From assembly GCA_947589685.1 (NCBI GenBank), contig CANQCN010000010.1, positions 1 to 38,796 on the forward strand: 38,796 nt of DNA, given 5' to 3'. Below the pieces are notes generated by a model that ran no database searches, was not told the DNA's origin, and saw nothing but the letters and a program-made list of their open reading frames with translations. The position numbers were made by a program, and so were the translations under genes. Of the stretch, positions 7,635 to 15,868 are shown in pieces (the first letter of the stretch is position 1; every line of letters begins with the position of its first letter). Source of the stretch: an uncultured Clostridia bacterium (GTDB lineage Bacteria > Bacillota > Clostridia > Christensenellales > CAG-314).

Positions 7635-8401
7635 ACGGTCACCTCGTTTTTGTATTGATCGGCGACATAGATCACCACGTCCCTGCCCTCGACCGCGCCG
7701 CAAGAAGCGCACGCTTCCACCGCCGCGTTGAAGGCAAGCTCTTTGTTGTTATTATTTTCCGAAAGGTGCGCAAGAATTATCTGTCTTACCGACGAACCGC
7801 TTAGCTTGCGCAGCGTCTCCGCCGCCTGCGCGTTGGACAAATGTCCGTAGGGGGACAAAATGCGCTGTTTGAGATTGTAGCTGTATTCGCCGCGGCGCAG
7901 CATATCCTCGTCGTGGTTGCTTTCCAGCATAATTGCCTGAGCGTCCCGCAAAAAATTCAATATTTCTTCCGTAACGTGCCCCGTGTCGGTGACGCAAGCA
8001 AAGCGATCGGCTCCGCAAACAAACTTGTAACCGAAGCAACATTCCGCGTCGTGAAAACATTCGCAGTGGCTGACGGTCACATCCCCCACTTCGAAATCGC
8101 CCTCGATACCGTTGACGTCGGAAAAATACACGCGTTGGGCGATGATGTCGGCAATGCGTTCGGGCGCATAGACGGGCGTGGGCGTTTGCTTTGTCCACAT
8201 TGGCAGCGCGCCGATGTGGTCGGTGTGTTCGTGACTGACGACGATGGCGTCGATATCCTTGGGCGCGAGACCGCGCTCCGCAAGCGCTCCGACGATAGCG
8301 CGATAGCCGAAACCCGCGTCCAACAAAATGTTGACCTTCGCGGATCGAATAAGTGTGCAGTTGCCTTTGCTTCCGCTGAACAGCGGGCTTATTTTGAGCA
8401 T
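7622..8401 (-). CDS. walJ: MBL-fold metallo-hydrolase (WalJ/YycJ type)
   Basis: Cytoplasmic metallo-beta-lactamase-fold protein related to YycJ, linked in Bacilli to the WalKR cell-wall regulon and to DNA/cell-division coordination. It has 259 residues, usual length. The N-terminus SPLFSGSKGNCT is diagnostic; metal ligands HEHTDH are at 57-62, followed by later His/Asp ligands (VTDTGH, ESNHD, SPYGHLSN, LAHLSENNN). The ATG at 8401 has AAAGGA 7 nt upstream; a longer frame to 8440 would run through the promoter. Here walJ is not next to a walRK pair in the window. Confidence 0.92.
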   Translation of the reverse strand: MLKISPLFSGSKGNCTLIRSAKVNILLDAGFGYRAIVGALAERGLAPKDIDAIVVSHEHTDHIGALPMWTKQTPTPVYAPERIADIIAQRVYFSDVNGIEGDFEVGDVTVSHCECFHDAECCFGYKFVCGADRFACVTDTGHVTEEILNFLRDAQAIMLESNHDEDMLRRGEYSYNLKQRILSPYGHLSNAQAAETLRKLSGSSVRQIILAHLSENNNNKELAFNAAVEACASCGAVEGRDVVIYVADQYKNEVTVCLD

Positions 8402-8428
8402 TGTCGTATCCTTTGTGTAGATATTATC

Positions 8429-8457
8429 ATTATACCACAAGGCGACGGTTTAGACAA
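8429..8457 (-). promoter_or_regulatory. Promoter of the walJ-lepB operon
   Basis: Minus-strand TTGTCT (8457-8452), 17 nt, then TATAAT (8434-8429) with extended -10 TGG. It lies 27 nt before the walJ start. Confidence 0.75.
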
Positions 8458-8483
8458 CCGCAATTGTCCAAGTACCCGTATAT

Positions 8484-8514
8484 ACAAAGAGACGCCGATC
8501 TCGGTCGGCGTCTC
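8484..8514 (-). terminator. Terminator of the GPH/MFS transporter gene
   Basis: Perfect 10-bp stem (8489-8498 with 8505-8514), loop 6 nt, followed on the minus strand by TTTGTATA. It begins 15 nt after the stop at 8530. Confidence 0.75.
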
Positions 8515-8529
8515 CGTTTGGTTTCGATA

Positions 8530-10353
8530 TCAATCCTTGCTCTCGTCACTCGAAGTATCCGTACTCGAAGCTACGGCATTCTCGTCCGTTTGATTGGTCG
8601 CTTGCAATTCGCCCTCCGCTTGCACGGACTCCGCCAAAGACTCTTCCTGCCATTCGACGGAGATCACGGGCAACTTGTCCGTTTTTTCACCGAGCGCGGC
8701 AAGCAGCTTCTCGCGTTCCGCCTGCCACTCCTCGCTGCCCTTGTCCGAGCGACGGTTGAGCGCCACTATCTGCGCTTGAAGCTTGTTGGTGAGTTGATAG
8801 CGGGAGGAAATGAATATTCCCAAGCCGACGATGATTATCGGCAAAAGAATGAACGTCAGTTTGATGGCTACCTGCGCCGCTTCGGGCTGCTGTAACGGCA
8901 TAAGCTGTACAATGCCCGTCTTTCCGACAGTATATTGCCATTTCAGTCCGTTGTATTCAAAAATATCAACCGCGCCCTCGGTGAGTAACGAACTTTGCAA
9001 GCCGTATTGAGCCAACTTGTCAGCTTGCGTTCCCAAAGAAACATAGTCCGTCTCGACATAACCGGCGAGTCCGATAACAAGCGGCGGAATGGCAAGCCCT
9101 ATCGCCTGCGCGGTGGTATTGAGAAAGTTGTTGAGCCCGGAGAAATTGCCCTCGGTACGTTCGCCGAAGTACAGCTCGCCCACGTCGCACACGTCGCCGA
9201 ACGCGCTGTGCGGCACAAACACCGTACCGCCGATACCCAAACCCAACAGCAGACCGAAACAGATAAGCAGCCAATCGGGGGCACCTTCCTTTGTTACAAC
9301 GCTTCCTTTTACAATTTCAACGGCGCCTTCCGCGGGGAGGAATACCATAAACGCAGCCACGACTATCCACACGATAGCGCCCGTGATGTAGGCAAACCGT
9401 TTGGATCTCTTTTTAATGATCCGGAGATATATCGGCAAGGCTATCACCTGCGCCAAAAACATTGCCGCGGCGGCAACCGTCGCAATGGGAAAACGACCGA
9501 GTTCCGTTTCCAACGAAACGCTCACCGTGAGAGAGGAATTGCGTCTCAACACGAAGTCGCACAGCGTAAAGAAGAAGCTGCTCATCACCGCCATGCCGAA
9601 GCTAGCGCACATCTGCATGCCGAGGTGACGGCGATAGGTCGCCATTTTGAGCGGACGAACAAAGTCTTTGATGTCGAACTTGGACTTGACGGCGGGGCTG
9701 ACCACCTGCTCGCGGCTGAACAATGCCGCAACAAGCACCGATAACATGAATATGCCGCCGAAAGTCGCCGCCATGATAATGTAGGACGCGGATCCTTTTT
9801 GCGGGCTTGCGATCATTCCCGGCACAGCCACGCAGATAAGGCTGGACATTATCGAAAAGCCCAGACGCACCGCATTTGTACGGTTGCGCTCGTTGAAGTC
9901 GTCCGTCATCTCGCTGGCGTGCGAGTAGTAGGGAATAAGCACAAAGCTCTGCGCCGTGGCGTACAGCATATACACCAACACCACAAGCAGACACTTAACC
10001 CAATCCTGCGTTGTCACCAAATTCCACGGGAAAAACAGCAAAATAAATCCCACAAGCACCAGCGGCGCAAATATCAGCATAAAGAAACGTCGCTTGCCGA
10101 ACTTGCCCGGACGCTTTGCGTCGGTGATCTTGCCGATAAAGGGGTCGATGATACCGTCCCACACCTTTGTAAGCAGCAAAATGGGCGTAAGATACATCAT
10201 AGGTATGCCCACCACCAACGTGAGGAAGGGCGTAAACAAAAAGTTTATGATGTTGAAGCTGCCGCCGCCGAAAATATCTCCGCAAGCAAATGCGATCTTG
10301 TTGCCGAGACTCACCTTGCCGGGCGCAAGAGGCTTTTTGGTTTTTGCGCTCAT
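8530..10353 (-). CDS. MFS transporter of the GPH (sugar/cation symporter) type
   Basis: Membrane carrier of the glycoside-pentoside-hexuronide type, probably importing a sugar or glycoside with a cation. It has 607 residues, longer than the usual 450-500. The N-terminus KIAFACGDIFGGGSFNIINFLFTPF and the loop TKVWDGIIDPFIGKITDAKR carry the family's conserved D-x-x-x-D signature around WDGIIDP. About 12 membrane spans are present. The extra length comes from a periplasmic loop late in the protein (YVETDYVSLGTQADKL onward) and a hydrophilic acidic C-terminal tail of about 90 residues. The start ATG has GGAGGT 6 nt upstream. It is monocistronic with its own terminator. Confidence 0.88.
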   Translation of the reverse strand: MSAKTKKPLAPGKVSLGNKIAFACGDIFGGGSFNIINFLFTPFLTLVVGIPMMYLTPILLLTKVWDGIIDPFIGKITDAKRPGKFGKRRFFMLIFAPLVLVGFILLFFPWNLVTTQDWVKCLLVVLVYMLYATAQSFVLIPYYSHASEMTDDFNERNRTNAVRLGFSIMSSLICVAVPGMIASPQKGSASYIIMAATFGGIFMLSVLVAALFSREQVVSPAVKSKFDIKDFVRPLKMATYRRHLGMQMCASFGMAVMSSFFFTLCDFVLRRNSSLTVSVSLETELGRFPIATVAAAAMFLAQVIALPIYLRIIKKRSKRFAYITGAIVWIVVAAFMVFLPAEGAVEIVKGSVVTKEGAPDWLLICFGLLLGLGIGGTVFVPHSAFGDVCDVGELYFGERTEGNFSGLNNFLNTTAQAIGLAIPPLVIGLAGYVETDYVSLGTQADKLAQYGLQSSLLTEGAVDIFEYNGLKWQYTVGKTGIVQLMPLQQPEAAQVAIKLTFILLPIIIVGLGIFISSRYQLTNKLQAQIVALNRRSDKGSEEWQAEREKLLAALGEKTDKLPVISVEWQEESLAESVQAEGELQATNQTDENAVASSTDTSSDESKD

Positions 10354-10406
10354 ATTTACCTCCTTGTCGCACAACGCTAAATTTGCCGCGCCGTGCAAAT
10401 AATATA

Positions 10407-10453
10407 ACAAAAATTGCCGTCAATCGCGCAATATGCTTTGACTGCGGCAATTT
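10407..10453 (-). terminator. Terminator of ychF
   Basis: On the minus strand AAATTGCCG-GTCAA (10453-10438, with a 2-nt bulge) pairs with TTGACGGCAATTT (10423-10411), followed by a short T-run. It begins 3 nt after the ychF stop and lies upstream of the transporter gene. Confidence 0.75.
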
Positions 10454-10456
10454 GCG

Positions 10457-11548
10457 TCAAACATTGAAACGGAACAGCACCACGTCGCCGTCCTTCATTA
10501 CGTAATCCTTGCCCTCGCTGCGCACCTTGCCGTGTTCCTTGGCTTGGTTGTAACCGCCCATTTCCAGCATAGTCTCGTAAGGAACTACTTCGGCGCGAAT
10601 AAAGCCCTTTTCGAAATCGCTGTGTATCTTGCCCGCGGCTTGCGGAGCTTTGGTGCCCTCGGTGATGGTCCAGGCGCGCGTTTCCTTTTCGCCCGCGGTG
10701 AGAAAGCTTATCAAATGCAGCAGCTTGTAGCACTTTTTTACAAGCCGATTGAGACCGCTTTCGCTTATGCCGTAGCTTTCGAGAAACATTTGCTTTTCCT
10801 CGGCGTCCAGCTTGGACAGCTCCTCCTCCACCTTGGCGCAGATGACAAGCGTTTCGGCTTGCTCCTTTGCCGCCTGCCGCTCCACCGCCTCGACAAGCGG
10901 ATTGCCGTCGCTGCCGAGATCCTCTTCGGAAATGTTGGCGGCATATATGACGGGCTTGCTTGTAAGCAAAAACATTTCGTCCACAGCCGCTTGCTCGTCC
11001 TCGTCGAATTGCATAGTGCGCACGGGCTGTTCGCTTTCGAGTCGGGCAAGTATGCGTTTGAGCAGCTCCGCCTCCGTTTTGTACTTTTTTTCGCCCGTTT
11101 TTTGCATAGATACGGCTTTGTTAAGTCGGGCGGTGACAGTCTCGATGTCGGCAAAGATAAGTTCGAGATTGACCGTCTGCATATCGGCGACGGGATCCAC
11201 CTTGTCGGAAACGTGCGTTACGTTGCTGTCCTTAAAACAGCGCACCACATGCACTATCGCGTCCACTTCGCGAATGTGCGAGAGAAATTTGTTGCCCAAG
11301 CCCTCGCCCTTGGACGCGCCCTTTACCAAACCCGCAATATCCACAAAACGCAGATACGTGGGGGTGATCTTTTTGCTGTCGTACAGCGCAGCAAGCTTGT
11401 CGAGCCGTTCGTCGGGAACAGCCACGACGCCCACGTTTGGTTCTATCGTGCAAAAAGGATAATTGGCGATCTCCGCGCCCGCCTGCGTTATCGCGTTGAA
11501 AAGCGTGCTTTTTCCCACATTGGGGAGTCCTACAACTCCAAGTTTCAT
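10457..11548 (-). CDS. ychF: Redox-regulated ATPase/GTPase YchF (OLA1 family)
   Basis: Universally conserved P-loop protein of the Obg group that binds ATP in preference to GTP and associates with ribosomes. It has 363 residues, usual length. The P-loop GLPNVGKST is at 7-15; the G3 region is DIAGLVKGASKGEGLGNKFL (about 70-89). A coiled-coil arm is about 130-175, and the C-terminal TGS domain ends in HGKVRSEGKDYVMKDGDVV and FRFNV. It is divergent from uppP and followed by its own terminator. Confidence 0.97.
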   Translation of the reverse strand: MKLGVVGLPNVGKSTLFNAITQAGAEIANYPFCTIEPNVGVVAVPDERLDKLAALYDSKKITPTYLRFVDIAGLVKGASKGEGLGNKFLSHIREVDAIVHVVRCFKDSNVTHVSDKVDPVADMQTVNLELIFADIETVTARLNKAVSMQKTGEKKYKTEAELLKRILARLESEQPVRTMQFDEDEQAAVDEMFLLTSKPVIYAANISEEDLGSDGNPLVEAVERQAAKEQAETLVICAKVEEELSKLDAEEKQMFLESYGISESGLNRLVKKCYKLLHLISFLTAGEKETRAWTITEGTKAPQAAGKIHSDFEKGFIRAEVVPYETMLEMGGYNQAKEHGKVRSEGKDYVMKDGDVVLFRFNV

Positions 11549-11675
11549 AATGCCCTCAGTCTAAAATGCGCAAATTTTGCGTAAACTTGTAATGCGCATA
11601 CTTCGACGTAAAAATTCAATCGTGAATTTAATTTTAGCATACTATTTACCAAAAGTAAATAGAAAAAGGACGTGT

Positions 11676-12434
11676 ATGACAGTTTTGCAAAGTATATTTT
11701 TGGGGCTTTTGCAGGGGTTTACGGAGTTTTTGCCCGTATCCAGCAGCGGTCATCTGATGTTGGCGGAACGGCTCTTCGACCTCGAAGCGGGACTGTTTTT
11801 CGACGTTATGCTGCACCTCGGAACGCTGCTTGCCGTGATGATCGCAATGCGCCATTCCCTGTGGCAGACGGTGCGGCATCCGCTTGCCGACAAAAAGCTG
11901 CTGTATCTGACGGTGGCAAGCGTGCCCACCTTTGCGATAGCGTTACTCGTCAAGCTGTTTGTGCCTGAAAAAGTGATGTTTTACGCGCTGCCGGCAGGTT
12001 TTGCGCTGACTGCGGTGCTTATCGTGCTGTCCGACAAGCTTTCAAAGCCTCGGCTGCGTTTGCAGGAGGCGGGCTGGACGAGCGTTATCGTTACGGGTGT
12101 GACGCAGGGCATCGCCGTGTTTCCCGGTCTGTCGCGCAGCGGCAGCACCATTTCCGCGATGAAGCTGTTCGGCATAAACGGCAGCGACGCGGCGGAATTT
12201 TCCTTTTTGCTGTCCATTCCCGTGATACTCGCAAGCGCGGCGGCGGAAGGATGGGAAGCGTTGCACGTTGCCGTCACCGCTCCGTGGTATTGCATTGTTG
12301 TAGGGATAGTCGCCGCGTTTCTTTCGGGGCTTGTGTCCGTTTATATGGTGATGCGCGCAATAAAGACAAAAAGCTGGATATGGTTTGCGGTGTATTTGAT
12401 CGTGCCCTTTACGCTGTCGCTGATAGTGCTGTAA
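11676..12434 (+). CDS. uppP: Undecaprenyl-diphosphate phosphatase
   Basis: Membrane enzyme that dephosphorylates undecaprenyl pyrophosphate so the lipid carrier can be reused in cell-wall synthesis; it also gives low bacitracin resistance. It has 252 residues, usual length for the BacA/UppP family. The two active-site motifs are EFLPVSSSGH (17-26) and PGLSRSGST (150-158). About seven or eight membrane spans are present. The ATG has AAAGGA about 6 nt upstream; an in-frame ATG at 11577 would add a non-family basic extension. It is followed by a strong terminator. Confidence 0.95.
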   Translation: MTVLQSIFLGLLQGFTEFLPVSSSGHLMLAERLFDLEAGLFFDVMLHLGTLLAVMIAMRHSLWQTVRHPLADKKLLYLTVASVPTFAIALLVKLFVPEKVMFYALPAGFALTAVLIVLSDKLSKPRLRLQEAGWTSVIVTGVTQGIAVFPGLSRSGSTISAMKLFGINGSDAAEFSFLLSIPVILASAAAEGWEALHVAVTAPWYCIVVGIVAAFLSGLVSVYMVMRAIKTKSWIWFAVYLIVPFTLSLIVL

Positions 12435-12483
12435 TTTCCGTCAAGCCCTCAAACAATTGGATTTTTCGCACCCATATGCCGAA

Positions 12484-12517
12484 AACGCACCCCGCAAAGG
12501 GGTGCGTTCAATATTTT
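12484..12517 (+). terminator. Terminator of uppP
   Basis: Perfect 10-bp stem AACGCACCCC (12484-12493) with GGGGTGCGTT (12499-12508), 5-nt loop, then CAATATTTTT. Confidence 0.85.
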
Positions 12518-12602
12518 TGAGAGTTTGACCGCATACAAGCAACTGCCGCGCGACATCAGGATAAACAAAGGCGAACAAGTAAAAATATTGCCGATTAGCA
12601 AT

Positions 12603-12858
12603 GTATTGCGAAGCGTTGTTTCTCGCCTCGCCGCCGAAGAAGCGAGCAAGACGAGGCAAACGAGGCTTGGCGGACGGGAGCGTACAACGATGTACGTGAC
12701 CGACGGCAAACGCAGTTTAACAAAGTATTGCGAAGCGTTGTTTCTCGCCTCGCCGCCGAAGAAGCGAGCAAGACGAGGCAAACGAGGCTTGGCGGACGGG
12801 AGCGTACAAAGATGTACGTGACCGACGACAAACGCAGTTTAACAAAGTATTGCGAAGC
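12603..12858. repeat. 122-bp tandem direct repeat, two copies plus a partial third
   Basis: Copies start at 12603 and 12725, with a 12-base start of a third at 12847. The two full copies are nearly identical; I see a C/A difference in the GTACA-ACGA-TGTAC hairpin and a G/A in GACGGCAAACG. Each unit holds several small inverted repeats. The partial copy ends exactly where the degV stop codon begins (12859). The unit contains CTCGCCGCCGAA, which also ends degV on the other strand. Open frames through it are arginine/serine-rich and look spurious. Confidence 0.88.
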
Positions 12859-13740
12859 TTATTCGGCGGCGAGGGGGATGGGACGACGGTCGGCGACAAA
12901 TATAACCCCGATAGTCCCCGGTCCGCAATGCGCTCCTATGACGGGACCGACCGTTTGTTGAACGATCTTTGCGTCGGGGCGTCCTTCGCGTATCATTTGG
13001 GCAAAAAACTCGCTTTCTTCGGGGCAATCGGCGTTCATAATGTAAACGTTGAATTCCGCCCCCGTCAACTCGGAAATGACCCTGTCTGCCATTTTGCGCA
13101 GGGCTTTCTTTTTGCCGGTGATCTTTTCGTACACTTTCAGGCTGCCCTTTTCGTCAATGGTGAGCATGGGTTTCAAGTTGAGCAACGTGCCCGCAAAGGC
13201 GGCAATGCCGGAGAGACGTCCGCCGCGTTTGAGGTGCATAAGGTCGTCCACCACAAAATACACCGCCACGCGGTCGCGAAACGCGGTAAGCTTTTCAATG
13301 ATCTCCTCGTCGCTTGCGCCGCTGTTTTTCAACATTGCGGCGTATTCCATTTGTATGCCCGCGCCCATACAGATAGACTTGGTGTCAAACACCGTACATT
13401 TGCGTTCGGGATACTTGGCGCGCAGTTCCGCAAGCGCAGCTTCGAGGTGGTCGAAGGTGCCGCTCATTGCGTGCGAAAAGCTGACGTAAAGCACGTCCTC
13501 GCCCTTGGCAAAATACGGTTCCAATATCCGTATGTATTCGTCGGGGTTGAGCGCCATGGTTTTGGGTATTTCGCCGCCTCTGACCGCATCGTAAAAGGCG
13601 CGGAAATCGGTGTTTTTGCCCAGATCGTAGTAGTAAACCTTGTCGCCGTAGCTGTACGGCATCGCAATGGAATACAAGCCCAATTCTTCGGCACGCGTGT
13701 ACCACAATTCGCCGTCCGCGTCGCATATCAATACGCTCAT
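12859..13740 (-). CDS. DegV family fatty-acid-binding protein
   Basis: Cytoplasmic lipid-binding protein; in Firmicutes such proteins (FakB) present fatty acids to the FakA kinase. It has 293 residues, slightly longer than the usual 280. Landmarks are the N-terminal DADGELWYTRAEELG, SFSHAMSGTFD (lipid headgroup loop), DTKSICMGAG, LKRGGRLS and the C-terminal GPVIGAHCGPGTIG. The ATG has AGGAG 7 nt upstream. It is the last gene after radC-gltX-gtrA, separated from the gtrA-like gene by 78 nt. No fakA is in the window. The last codons (LAAE) are encoded by sequence shared with the tandem repeat. No T-run terminator is visible. Confidence 0.92.
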   Translation of the reverse strand: MSVLICDADGELWYTRAEELGLYSIAMPYSYGDKVYYYDLGKNTDFRAFYDAVRGGEIPKTMALNPDEYIRILEPYFAKGEDVLYVSFSHAMSGTFDHLEAALAELRAKYPERKCTVFDTKSICMGAGIQMEYAAMLKNSGASDEEIIEKLTAFRDRVAVYFVVDDLMHLKRGGRLSGIAAFAGTLLNLKPMLTIDEKGSLKVYEKITGKKKALRKMADRVISELTGAEFNVYIMNADCPEESEFFAQMIREGRPDAKIVQQTVGPVIGAHCGPGTIGVIFVADRRPIPLAAE

Positions 13741-13758
13741 AATGTTTCTCCTTTACTG

Positions 13759-13785
13759 TTTTCCGATCGCGTTTGTATCGGAAAA
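13759..13785 (-). promoter_or_regulatory. Hairpin upstream of degV
   Basis: TTTTCCGAT (13759-13767) pairs perfectly with ATCGGAAAA (13777-13785), loop 9 nt. It lies in the 78-nt gap before degV, about 8 nt before the ribosome binding site, and has no T-run toward degV. It may affect translation or mRNA stability. Confidence 0.4.
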
Positions 13786-13818
13786 TTTTGCACAATGTTG
13801 TTTGATTGGCTTGAAATG

Positions 13819-14412
13819 TTACTGTTTTTTGTCCGACAAGCGTTCGTCGGCGACGTCAGCCACAACAGACACGTCCTCCGTCGAACCGTCGGGAGCGGGC
13901 TCTTGCGCGGCATTTTGCCGTGCTTGTTCTTTTTTTGCCAAATCGTTTGTGTCGACCTTGCCGCGAAACACCACAAACTGCTGCCACAAAAATTCCAAAA
14001 CAAAATTGATGATCATCACGGTGCCCTGCGCGATCGCAAACGCCCCAAAGCCTATGCCCGCAAGCGAGAGTCTCCCTTCCACCGCCGCGATGTACCAGGT
14101 CTGAAACGGATAGAAGGGCACGTAGAACAAAAACGCCAAAAACATTGCCAACGGCACGTTGTTTGCCGCCTTGAAGGTAAATTTGCGGTTGAACGTAAAG
14201 TTCCAGATGACGGACAGCGCCAAGCCGACGGTTTCCGCTATGAAGGAGCTGACGGCTATCTCGTTGATGAAGGTCATTTTTTGTTCGTCGCCCATTACCT
14301 TGACCAGGATCGCTTTAAGCACAAACGAGCTTACTATCTGTATCACTCCCGCCGAAATGGCGAAAAGCGTGTATTTTACTGCCCTGAGCAGCTCTTTTTT
14401 GTTGATTTTCAT
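13819..14412 (-). CDS. GtrA-like membrane protein
   Basis: Four-span integral membrane protein of the GtrA family, thought to move lipid-linked sugars across the membrane or to support glycosyl transfer to surface polymers. It has 197 residues: a membrane part (about 12-150) and a hydrophilic alanine/acidic tail of about 45 residues not typical of the family. Conserved motifs are WNFTFNRKFTF after span 2 and EFLWQQFVVFRGK after span 4. It starts 12 nt after gltX. No glycosyltransferase is nearby, so its partner is unknown. Confidence 0.82.
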   Translation of the reverse strand: MKINKKELLRAVKYTLFAISAGVIQIVSSFVLKAILVKVMGDEQKMTFINEIAVSSFIAETVGLALSVIWNFTFNRKFTFKAANNVPLAMFLAFLFYVPFYPFQTWYIAAVEGRLSLAGIGFGAFAIAQGTVMIINFVLEFLWQQFVVFRGKVDTNDLAKKEQARQNAAQEPAPDGSTEDVSVVADVADERLSDKKQ

Positions 14413-14424
14413 ACCCGTACCCGC

Positions 14425-15858
14425 TCAGTTCAACCTTGCGATAGACTGTTCGAGACGGCGAAGCGTCTCCTCGCGTCCAAGCAATTCGGCGATCTCGCTG
14501 GCGCCGCCCGGCGTTGCGGCGAGTCCCGTCAGCGCGATACGCGCGGGCCACAGCACCTTGCCGTTTTTTACGCCCAGCTGCTGCGCAAGCTCTATCAGCG
14601 CGCCGTACAGATCGTCATTGTTCCAATGCTCCACGCGGGCGAATTTTTCCTTTACCAAAGGCAACACTTCGCGCGCGGTATCCGCATTTGTTTTTTGCTT
14701 TTGATTGTCGTAAAGAGCGGCGTCGAACGGTCCGAACTCCGTCAGAAAGCGCAGCTTGTCCTCTATCTCCGCAAAGGTTTCGATACGACCTTGTATAAGC
14801 TTGCACACAAGCGCCTTGTCGAAGTTTTTGAGATAGCACTTGTCTATCCAAGGCGAAGCGTAGTCGGCAAAAGCTTCGGGCGACATCTCCTTGATGTAAA
14901 GTGAATTGAGCCAGGCAAGCTTCATCGGGTCGAATATCGACGGGCTTTTGTTTATGCCGCCGATGTCGAACTTGGCAAGCAACTCGTCGAAGCTCATCTT
15001 TTCGCTGTCGTCCTTGGGCGACCAGCCGAGCAACGCTATGTAGTTGATGATCGCCTCTTTTACAAACCCCTTTGCGATGAGATCCTCGTAGCTTGCGTCA
15101 CCGTTGCGTTTGCTCAGCTTGTGCTGCGCGTCTTTCATTATCGGGGGCATGTGAATGTACATTGGGCGTTCCCAACCGAACGCGTCGTAAAGAAGATTGT
15201 ACTTGGGCGTACTGCTGAGATACTCTATGCCGCGCATAACGCAGTTGATAGCCATAAGGTGGTCGTCTATCACGTTGGCGAAATTGTAGGTGGGCATACC
15301 GTCGGACTTGATGAGGATCTGATCCTCCAACTCGCTGTTTTCTATGGTAATGTCGCCGTAAACCGCGTCGTGATACGTTGTGCTGCCCGTTTGGGGCATA
15401 TTTTGACGAATGACAAATTTGTCTCCGCGCGCCAAACGCATGGCTACTTCCTCTTTGGACAAATGCAGACAATGCTTGTCGTAGCGGCGCGCGCCGTTGA
15501 CCGCGGGCAAGCTTTCGAGGCGTTCCTCGCTGCAAAAGCAGTAGTAAGCGTGACCGCTCTCCACCAATTGAAGGGCGTATTTCATATATTCGTCAGCGCG
15601 TTGACTTTGAATATACGGACCGTAATCGCCGCCCACGTCGGGTCCTTCGTCGTAGTCGAGCCCCGTTTCGTGAAGCGTACGGTAAATTATCTCCACCGCC
15701 CCGTCGACATACCGTCCCTGGTCGGTGTCCTCGATGCGCAAAATAAACTTGCCGTTGTTTTTCTTTGCATAAAGGTAGGAGTACAGCGCGGTGCGCAGTC
15801 CGCCTATGTGCAGATAGCCCGTGGGGCTGGGTGCGAATCTTGTGCGTAATTGCGTCAT
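14425..15858 (-). CDS. gltX: Glutamyl-tRNA synthetase
   Basis: Charges tRNA-Glu with glutamate; in organisms lacking GlnRS it often also charges tRNA-Gln for later amidation. It has 477 residues, usual length for the bacterial class I enzyme. The HIGH motif reads HIGG within PSPTGYLHIGGLRTAL (11-26), and the KMSKS loop reads KLSKRNG (about 250-256). The catalytic fold includes RIEDTDQGR. The C-terminal anticodon-binding helical domain is present. The start lies 10 nt after the radC stop with GAGGT 6 nt upstream. Confidence 0.97.
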   Translation of the reverse strand: MTQLRTRFAPSPTGYLHIGGLRTALYSYLYAKKNNGKFILRIEDTDQGRYVDGAVEIIYRTLHETGLDYDEGPDVGGDYGPYIQSQRADEYMKYALQLVESGHAYYCFCSEERLESLPAVNGARRYDKHCLHLSKEEVAMRLARGDKFVIRQNMPQTGSTTYHDAVYGDITIENSELEDQILIKSDGMPTYNFANVIDDHLMAINCVMRGIEYLSSTPKYNLLYDAFGWERPMYIHMPPIMKDAQHKLSKRNGDASYEDLIAKGFVKEAIINYIALLGWSPKDDSEKMSFDELLAKFDIGGINKSPSIFDPMKLAWLNSLYIKEMSPEAFADYASPWIDKCYLKNFDKALVCKLIQGRIETFAEIEDKLRFLTEFGPFDAALYDNQKQKTNADTAREVLPLVKEKFARVEHWNNDDLYGALIELAQQLGVKNGKVLWPARIALTGLAATPGGASEIAELLGREETLRRLEQSIARLN

Positions 15859-15868
15859 AATGACCTCG

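Noticed and set aside
12449-12899. Arg/Ser-rich small proteins (ASSAARRETTLRNT type)
   Set aside because: Translations of the 122-bp tandem repeat; the frames repeat with the DNA unit and lack ribosome binding sites.
12850-14904. Long open frame on the plus strand (684 codons) opposite degV, gtrA and gltX
   Set aside because: It is the antisense shadow of three well-supported genes; composition is His/Arg/Phe-rich with no family motif.
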